Assembly: GCA_003284375.1 (NCBI GenBank)
Contig: QBVL01000001.1
Span: forward strand, 62,001-126,000
Reading direction: 5' to 3'
DNA from: Prochlorococcus sp. AG-311-J23
GTDB taxonomy: Bacteria > Cyanobacteriota > Cyanobacteriia > PCC-6307 > Cyanobiaceae
Length of the DNA stretch: 64,000 bases
The translations under genes were made by a program, and so were the position numbers. The notes beneath the pieces are model-generated. The model searched no databases. It was given only the letters and a program-made list of their open reading frames with translations, and was not told the DNA's origin. Positions 56,150-64,000 of this stretch are shown here, in pieces. Position 1 is the stretch's first letter. Each line of letters opens with the position of its first letter.

Positions 56150-57049
56150 ATGAAGCAATTCTGGAATTGGAAAAATTATCAAATTGCATGGCAAGTAGAA
56201 GATAAAGATAAGGATTCTAAAATCGCAATAGTGTTAATTCATGGTTTTGGAGCATGTAAAGATCATTGGAGATTCAATCAAAAAAATATTAGCTCAATTG
56301 CACCATGCTATGCATTAGATTTGATAGGTTTTGGAGACAGTAGTCAGCCAAATTCACAGATTTCATATGAAAAGAAAACCTCTAAAAATTTTAATTATTG
56401 TTTCGATAATTGGAGTCAACTAGTTTATGATTTCTGTAACGAAATAGTTAAAAAACCTGTCCTATTAATAGGAAATTCGATTGGGGGGGTAATTGCCTTA
56501 AATACATCGAAAAAATTATCTCAAAAATGCTTAGGGGTAATATTAATTGATTGCGCCCAAAGGACAATGGATGATAAGCGATTGGCGGAGCAATCATTAT
56601 TAATGAGATTTTTTAGACCAGTGATTAAAACTCTTATAAGACAACGATTTCTTAGTTCCAACATTTTTAAAAATGCAGCAAACCCTACTTTTATTGCAAA
56701 AATTTTAAAAATGGCTTATCCAAGTGGAAATAATATTGATGAGGAGTTAATAGACTTGCTCTTCAAACCAACCCAAGGGAAAGGAGCTCCTGAGGCTTTT
56801 AGAGGGTTTATCAACTTATTTGATGATTATTTAGCTCCAGATTTACTAATGCAATTGGATAATCCAGTATATTTAGTCTGGGGTGAAAAAGATCCTTGGG
56901 AACCTGTTAAAGAAGCTCAGAAATGGCTTGAAACTTTTGAGTGTGTAGAAAGTTTGGATATTATTCCTGGAGCTGGACATTGCCCTCATGATGAAATGCC
57001 AGAGAAAGTTAACCCTATTCTTACAAGAATAATTCAAGAAGCCATATAA
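56150..57049 (+). CDS. Alpha/beta hydrolase
   Basis: This 299-residue hydrolase has IVLIHGFGACKDHWRFNQ (about 28-45), the nucleophile serine in IGNSIGGVIAL near 105, the acid in LVWGEKDPWEPV near 245 and the histidine in GAGHCPHDEMPEKV near 275. It is clearly paralogous to the hydrolase at 24411 through the shared HGFGA...HWR and GHCPHDE motifs. The substrate is unknown. Its last 16 bases overlap the convergent sigma factor gene. Confidence 0.9.
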   Translation: MKQFWNWKNYQIAWQVEDKDKDSKIAIVLIHGFGACKDHWRFNQKNISSIAPCYALDLIGFGDSSQPNSQISYEKKTSKNFNYCFDNWSQLVYDFCNEIVKKPVLLIGNSIGGVIALNTSKKLSQKCLGVILIDCAQRTMDDKRLAEQSLLMRFFRPVIKTLIRQRFLSSNIFKNAANPTFIAKILKMAYPSGNNIDEELIDLLFKPTQGKGAPEAFRGFINLFDDYLAPDLLMQLDNPVYLVWGEKDPWEPVKEAQKWLETFECVESLDIIPGAGHCPHDEMPEKVNPILTRIIQEAI

Positions 57050-58041
57050 GCTTCAACCGATTCTCCAGTTTTTCGTAAGCCTCTTAAACCGTCTCTTTCT
57101 AAATTTCTAACCCTATCTCTACTAATACCCAACACTCGACCAATACCTGTGAGACTCATTGGATCATCACCATCCATGCCATATCTCATTCTTAAAACAC
57201 GGTTTTGTAATTCCGGTAATTGTTCAAGTAGTGTCTCCAAATCACCTTTCATGCAGTCGCTTTCTATTTGTTCAGAAGGCATATCAATTTCGTTAGATAA
57301 TAAGTCCAACAAAATAGTGTCTTCACCATCACCAATTTTGGTTTCTAAACTAACTGGCTGTCCAGCTCTACTCATTAAATCTTTCACATCATTCTCAGGA
57401 AGTTCTACGTATTCAGATAGCTCTTTCAATGTTGGAGTCCTAGAAAGTTCTTGACTTAACTCTCTTTGCCCTTTTTTAAGCTTATTTAGCATTTCAGTTA
57501 TATGAATAGGGAGTCTTATAGACCTGCTTTTCTCCGCAATTGCTCGTGTAATGCCTTGGCGAATCCACCAATAAGCATAAGTTGAAAACTTATACCCTCT
57601 TGTAGGATCGAATTTTTCAACGCCCCTAACTAAACCAATAGTTCCTTCTTGAATCAAATCTAAGAGTTCCATATTTCTTTTTGTATATTTCTTAGCAACA
57701 CTGACCACGAGGCGAAGATTAGCTGCAACCATCCTTTCTTTTGCCCTTTTACCACTTTTCAACTTCTTTTTTAACTGTATGGGAGATAATCCAGCCTTAT
57801 CGGCGAAAAAGTTAATGTCTGGCTTTTCACCTAAATCACTCTCAAGTTCAGCCTCAAGATTTTCTAGAACCACTAAATCTTGGACTTGTCTTCCTAATGT
57901 AATTTCCTGCTCGTGAGACAACAATGGAACTCTTCCGATATCTCTTAAATATGAACGAACTAGGTCAATATCCGTTACGGACCTTACAGAAGCAGCGGAA
58001 GATGTATTTTTCGTCTTAGTAGCCTCTACTGCCGTTGTCAT
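57034..58041 (-). CDS. Group 2 sigma-70 factor (RpoD-like)
   Basis: This nonessential-type sigma factor directs RNA polymerase to a subset of promoters, typically in stress, light or circadian responses. The 335 residues contain region 1.2 (VRSYLRDIGRVPLLSHEQE, 30-48), region 2 (ANLRLVVSVAKKYTKRNMEL ... STYAYWWIRQGITRAI, 115-170), region 3, and region 4 (LTGIGRVLGISRDRVRNLE, 298-316). It lacks the long N-terminal region 1.1 of the principal factor, hence group 2. Several such factors exist in Prochlorococcus; I cannot say which. Confidence 0.92.
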   Translation of the reverse strand: MTTAVEATKTKNTSSAASVRSVTDIDLVRSYLRDIGRVPLLSHEQEITLGRQVQDLVVLENLEAELESDLGEKPDINFFADKAGLSPIQLKKKLKSGKRAKERMVAANLRLVVSVAKKYTKRNMELLDLIQEGTIGLVRGVEKFDPTRGYKFSTYAYWWIRQGITRAIAEKSRSIRLPIHITEMLNKLKKGQRELSQELSRTPTLKELSEYVELPENDVKDLMSRAGQPVSLETKIGDGEDTILLDLLSNEIDMPSEQIESDCMKGDLETLLEQLPELQNRVLRMRYGMDGDDPMSLTGIGRVLGISRDRVRNLERDGLRGLRKTGESVEAYMAS

Positions 58042-58141
58042 AGGATTGTTGAGTTTTGTAAAGCTTACTACTAAGAATTGTAAAGATCAAATGAGAATAG
58101 CTCGGCTTTCCACACTTTGAGTAAAAATACTCATTCGACTT

Positions 58142-59551
58142 CTACGTCAGTCTGCCCAAAAGCCAAGAAGCGGTTTTCAAATAAATCAAAACTCCTGCAA
58201 CATCTGTGGCGGTAGTAATAAATGGAGCCGACATTAAAGCAGGGTCTAATCCCATGCGATCAAAAAGCAAAGGTAAAGCTGCTCCTGCAGTAGCAGCAAG
58301 AGTGGTAATAGCAATCAAGCTTATTCCCACAGCTGTTGCGACCAAAGGTCCCTGTCCTTGCCACCAAGCAAAAGGCACAACGAATACAGCCATCAAGACT
58401 CCTAGCAAAACTCCTGCCAAAGCTTCTTTTGCAATAGCTTTAAAAAGACCAAGTCGTTGTATTCGTTGAGTACTCAAACCTCGAATAACAACCGTTGAAC
58501 TTTGAGCTCCAACATTGCCTCCCGCGCCAATTAGTAAAGGAATAAAAGCAGTCAACAAAACTACTTGCTTTAAAACCTCATCATTCATAGCAATAACTTG
58601 AGTTGTTAATCCATTTGCCAAAACCAAAACTGCAAGCCATACAATTCGACGTCTGGTCACCACGAATAAGTTGCTCTGAAAGTAATCATCTTCATCCCCA
58701 GCCTGAACCGCTCCAGCTGCATAAATATCTCTAGTCGCCTCTTGCTCAATAACATCAATCACATCATCAACAGTGACAATGCCAACTAGTCTTTTTTCAA
58801 GATCTACAACTGGTAAAGCTAAAAAATCATATCTTTGTATTGCCCTTGCAACTTCCTCTTGATCAGTATCGGTTCTTACATTGACAACTTCTCTTGTCAT
58901 GACTTCCCCTATCAGTGATTCAGGATCAGCTACTACTAGATCCCTTAACGATAAAATTCCAGTTAAATGCCTCTCTTTGTCGGTCACATAAAGACTATAA
59001 ATTGTTTCTGAAAAAGTAGCTCTTTGCCTAACTAGTTTTAAAGCTTGTGAGACACTAAGAAACTCTTTCAAATCAATAAATTCCGTAGTCATTAATCTGC
59101 CAGCGGTTTCAGACTCATACCCCAAAAGCTGAGCAGTGACTCGTCTTTCTTCAGGACTAAGTTCTGCAAGTAAACGCCTGACAACTTTTGCAGGCAACTC
59201 ATCAAATAGTCGGACACGATCATCGGGTGACATTTTTTCAACCAAATCGAGTACTTCGTTTGACCTCAAACGATCTAAAAGATTTTGTTGTACTGAAGGA
59301 TCTAAGTATTCGTAAACTTCAATTGCTTCGTTTTTGTTCAAAAGCCTGAAAGCCAAGGCCTGCAAAATCATGGGCAAAGTTCCAATAGCCTGAGCTATAT
59401 CGACAGGTTGCACAGGGCTCAGAAGTAATTTGACGCCGTCATAATTCCCAGCAGAAAGCATTGCCTCTAATTGCTGGGCAACCGCATCAGCAACCAAACT
59501 GCCATTAGCCAAGGACTGATTCTCACCAGATGCCCCTGTTTGTTCGTTCAT
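58142..59551 (-). CDS. mgtE: Magnesium transporter MgtE
   Basis: MgtE is a Mg2+-gated Mg2+ channel. The 469-residue protein has an N-terminal superhelical domain (about 30-140; SPDDRVRLFDELPAKVVRRLL), two CBS domains (about 145-265; GRLMTTEF and VVDLEKRLVGIVTVDDVIDVIE), and five membrane segments from about 300 containing the pore residues in ALLFDRMGLDPALMSAPFITTATDV. The domain order and length are canonical. It is divergent from the glutathione peroxidase gene by 63 bases. Confidence 0.95.
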   Translation of the reverse strand: MNEQTGASGENQSLANGSLVADAVAQQLEAMLSAGNYDGVKLLLSPVQPVDIAQAIGTLPMILQALAFRLLNKNEAIEVYEYLDPSVQQNLLDRLRSNEVLDLVEKMSPDDRVRLFDELPAKVVRRLLAELSPEERRVTAQLLGYESETAGRLMTTEFIDLKEFLSVSQALKLVRQRATFSETIYSLYVTDKERHLTGILSLRDLVVADPESLIGEVMTREVVNVRTDTDQEEVARAIQRYDFLALPVVDLEKRLVGIVTVDDVIDVIEQEATRDIYAAGAVQAGDEDDYFQSNLFVVTRRRIVWLAVLVLANGLTTQVIAMNDEVLKQVVLLTAFIPLLIGAGGNVGAQSSTVVIRGLSTQRIQRLGLFKAIAKEALAGVLLGVLMAVFVVPFAWWQGQGPLVATAVGISLIAITTLAATAGAALPLLFDRMGLDPALMSAPFITTATDVAGVLIYLKTASWLLGRLT

Positions 59552-59614
59552 ATTTGGAGCAGCAAGCCATTATTATTTTATGGCTAACTCTAGTTTTTTA
59601 TTACTTCCATATCC

Positions 59615-60091
59615 ATGTCCGTAAATATCAGCAAAGTGGAGGTCTTCACTTTTAAAAATCAGAAAATAACTTTTGATCATTACAAAGGAAATGTTCTATT
59701 GATTGTCAATGTCGCAAGCAAGTGTGGATTTACAAAGCAATACAAAGCTCTTCAAAATCTTCAGGATAAGTATGAATCCAAAGGCTTCAAAGTTTTAGGA
59801 TTTCCTTGTAATGACTTTGGGAACCAAGAGCCGGGGCCATTGGAAGAAATAAAAGAATTCTGTTCAACAACTTATGGAGTAAATTTCCAACTTTTCCAAA
59901 AAGTTCATGCCAGAGGCCAAACAACAGAACCTTTTACAACCTTGAATCAAGTAAGTCCAAGCGGAGAAGTTGAGTGGAACTTTGAAAAATTCCTCATTAA
60001 TACTAAGGGAGATGCAGTCGCAAGATTTAAAAGTTCAATAGAACCAGACAGTATTGAAATCAAACAAGAAATTGAAAAATTACTCAATTAA
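59615..60091 (+). CDS. Glutathione peroxidase family protein (thioredoxin-dependent type)
   Basis: This enzyme reduces hydrogen or lipid peroxides. The 158-residue thioredoxin-fold protein has the peroxidatic Cys in VNVASKCGFTKQYKAL near 38, the catalytic Gln/Trp motifs in FPCNDFGNQEPG (second Cys near 72) and EWNFEKFLI. With Cys rather than selenocysteine and the second Cys present, it is probably thioredoxin-dependent. It overlaps the first crcB gene by four bases tail to tail. Confidence 0.92.
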   Translation: MSVNISKVEVFTFKNQKITFDHYKGNVLLIVNVASKCGFTKQYKALQNLQDKYESKGFKVLGFPCNDFGNQEPGPLEEIKEFCSTTYGVNFQLFQKVHARGQTTEPFTTLNQVSPSGEVEWNFEKFLINTKGDAVARFKSSIEPDSIEIKQEIEKLLN

Positions 60092-60432
60092 GCATTTAAT
60101 TTCTTAGCAAGGATGTGACCTAAACCGATAGCCAAAACTCCAATGAGAACAATTGTTATCGAGTTAAATAAAAACAATTTATAAAGGCCTTTATTTAGCA
60201 ACTCATATAAGCTAGAAGACCAGCCACTAAAAGTAGTCATAGAGCCACAAAGTCCAACACCAAGTGTTAATTTATACCTCTTTAAAATGTCTAATGAATT
60301 AAAAAATCCTAATAAAAAGCAACCAATTAAATTGATTATAAAAATTTCATCAATTTGCCATCGAAATAAAGCTCCTGGAATTGCTCCTAGAGAGATTAAA
60401 AAAAATGTATTGTTTTTAATCTCTCTACCCAT
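60088..60432 (-). CDS. crcB: Fluoride ion channel CrcB/Fluc, copy 1
   Basis: CrcB channels export toxic fluoride. The 114-residue protein has four membrane segments and the signature GLCGSMTTFSGWSSSLYELL (about 63-82), close to the G-x-x-G-x-x-TTFS-x-(F/W) ion-coordination motif. It starts one base after the end of copy 2, so the tandem pair is transcribed together and could form a heterodimer, which is known in some bacteria with paired crcB genes. Confidence 0.9.
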   Translation of the reverse strand: MGREIKNNTFFLISLGAIPGALFRWQIDEIFIINLIGCFLLGFFNSLDILKRYKLTLGVGLCGSMTTFSGWSSSLYELLNKGLYKLFLFNSITIVLIGVLAIGLGHILAKKLNA

Positions 60433-60807
60433 CTATTGATTACCTAAGAAAAGTCCAAAAGCAAAAGCAATGATTCCTATAGACGTAGAAATTATAAATA
60501 ACTTTAAAGCTCTAATAAATTTCAATCGCAAGCATAAATCAAAAAGATCGTTAACAAATGAAGAAAAAGAACTGAGACTACCCAAAAAACCAATTGAAAA
60601 GAATAATACTAGTTGATAATAATAAGTAAGAGCTCTAAGTTGCTCTACAAGGGAAAGGAATAAGCCAAGGCAAAAAGAAGCAAAAGTATTAATTATTAGG
60701 ATTAAAAAATCTTTACTTACAGTTATTTTTTCTAATTTACTAGAAATTTTAAATCTAATATTAGCACCTAAAATTGCTCCAATAGAAACAAATAAAATCT
60801 CATCCAT
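60433..60807 (-). CDS. crcB: Fluoride ion channel CrcB/Fluc, copy 2
   Basis: The 124-residue paralogue also has four membrane helices. The signature is GFLGSLSSFSSFVNDLFDL near 74, in which the usual TTFS has become SSFS. The Phe box residues are kept. It is immediately followed by copy 1 and lies 12 bases downstream of the SH3-like gene. Two divergent copies suit a heterodimer of opposite orientation in the membrane. No fluoride riboswitch is visible. Confidence 0.88.
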   Translation of the reverse strand: MDEILFVSIGAILGANIRFKISSKLEKITVSKDFLILIINTFASFCLGLFLSLVEQLRALTYYYQLVLFFSIGFLGSLSSFSSFVNDLFDLCLRLKFIRALKLFIISTSIGIIAFAFGLFLGNQ

Positions 60808-60819
60808 TTATAATATTAG

Positions 60820-63158
<2,339 letters not shown>

Positions 63159-63287
63159 TTAGCCGAAACCTTTCCCGAATTTCAATTTAACATCGGTATC
63201 AAGGAAAGTCTCAGGAAAAATTTAAAACCAAATTAAAAAAATTTAAGTTCATGCAATTACTGCTAATAAAACCCCTAAAAGACAATC

Positions 63288-64000
63288 ATGCAAGCCAATA
63301 AACCTATTCTCATAGCTCTTATGGGCCCGACGGCAAGCGGTAAAACTGAACTTGCTATTGAGATTGCAAAAAAAATCAATTCAAATATTCACAATATCGA
63401 TTCTCGCCAAATCTATATTGATATGGACATTGGCACTGCCAAGCCAACAGAAGTTCAACAAAGCCAAGTAAAACATTTTCTAATTGATGTTTGCTTACCA
63501 TCTAAACCAATCAATCTTCATGATTTTCAATCCATAGCCAAAACATCAATCGAGAGAGATCTAGAACAAAAAGGTATAACTTTACTTGTAGGAGGAAGTG
63601 GCTTATATTTTCAAGCCTTGATTCGAGGACTTAATCCTCCAGCGGTATCTCCTCAAAAATTCTTAAGAGATCAACTGGAAAATATAGATAAAACCGAACG
63701 ACACAAATTGTTAAAGCTTTGTGACCCTTTATCAGCGCAGAGAATACATCCAGAAGACTCAATAAGAATAATCCGTGCTCTTGAAGTTTTTTATGCAACA
63801 GGAAAAATGTTTTCGAAACAAAAAAGCTTGATACCTACTCCTTGGAGAGTTTTGGAACTTGGATTAAATCCTGATAATTTAGTCAGTAGAATCCAACGTA
63901 GAACTGAAGAAATGTATAAAAAAGGTTTAATAGAAGAAACAGAAGATTTGATCAATAAATACGGAAATGATTTACAGTTGATAAAAACTATTGGATATGG
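63288..64000 (+). CDS. miaA: tRNA dimethylallyltransferase, 3' end beyond window
   Basis: MiaA transfers a dimethylallyl group to A37 of tRNAs reading U-starting codons. The frame is open to the window edge (about 237 codons), so it is partial. The P-loop [11 protein letters not shown] lies at residues 13-23, [16 protein letters not shown] near 43-58 and the conserved [17 protein letters not shown] near 100. It was missed by the ORF track only because it runs off the end. It is divergent from gyrB with about 170 bases between starts. Confidence 0.95.
   Translation, partial: MQANKPILIALMGPTASGKTELAIEIAKKINSNIHNIDSRQIYIDMDIGTAKPTEVQQSQVKHFLIDVCLPSKPINLHDFQSIAKTSIERDLEQKGITLLVGGSGLYFQALIRGLNPPAVSPQKFLRDQLENIDKTERHKLLKLCDPLSAQRIHPEDSIRIIRALEVFYATGKMFSKQKSLIPTPWRVLELGLNPDNLVSRIQRRTEEMYKKGLIEETEDLINKYGNDLQLIKTIGY

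Noticed and set aside
60808-60819. Fluoride riboswitch before the crcB pair
   Set aside because: Only 12 bases separate the pair from the upstream gene, and no aptamer-like sequence is seen.

Overview
The window looks like the chromosome of a low-light-adapted Prochlorococcus, closest in character to the NATL (LLI) group. The evidence is its AT-rich, densely packed genes, a ho1-pebA-pebB bilin cluster, a canonical 81-residue PsaC, NdhS, RpaB, a group 2 sigma factor and several small cyanobacteria-type proteins. This assignment rests on gene content and recalled family knowledge; no search was run.

Region 1 (1 to about 10,880) is accessory DNA. It carries a TPR protein cut by the window edge, several small unknown genes, a complete type I restriction-modification operon (hsdM-hsdS-hsdR, translationally coupled), a pair of tiny ATGA-coupled genes that includes a ribbon-helix-helix-like protein, and a tyrosine recombinase on the minus strand. 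The region ends in a 3' fragment of a tRNA gene (T-arm plus acceptor strand, best matched to tRNA-Cys). This is the arrangement left when an element integrates into a tRNA 3' end; the intact tRNA would lie left of the window. The layout fits the tRNA-targeted integrative elements of Prochlorococcus known as tycheposons, here with a restriction system as cargo. The recombinase promoter is flanked by three copies of a TTACCGAC motif.

Region 2 (about 10,881 to 31,000) is core chromosome: a small zinc-ribbon-like gene missed by the ORF track, an aldo/keto reductase, purM, a fused panC-cmk, a low-molecular-weight phosphatase, pebB-pebA-ho1, icd, a DUF1537 sugar-acid kinase next to an FMN 2-hydroxyacid oxidase, an aldose epimerase, an alpha/beta hydrolase, a Na+/H+ antiporter, glgP, two hypotheticals, tRNA-Arg(CCU) and the RNase P RNA.

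Region 3 (31,000 to 45,600) holds rnc, ndhS, rimM, a manC-type gene, glmS, psaC (with a TTG start), acpP-fabF, tkt, thiC with a TPP riboswitch, and a coupled ruvB-TPR-M20 amidohydrolase operon, followed by smpB.

Region 4 (45,600 to 64,000) holds lysS, rpaB, mreBCD, ssb, a DedA protein, ahcY, tsaE, a PfkB kinase, mutY, a second alpha/beta hydrolase, a group 2 sigma factor, mgtE, a glutathione peroxidase, a tandem crcB pair, an SH3-like exported protein, gyrB and the start of miaA.

The core regions are ordinary housekeeping and photosynthesis genes. The points most worth checking are the tRNA-bounded mobile element with its recombinase control region, the TTG start of psaC, the tkt/thiC hairpin that contains the thiC stop codon, and the DUF1537/FMN-oxidase pair.
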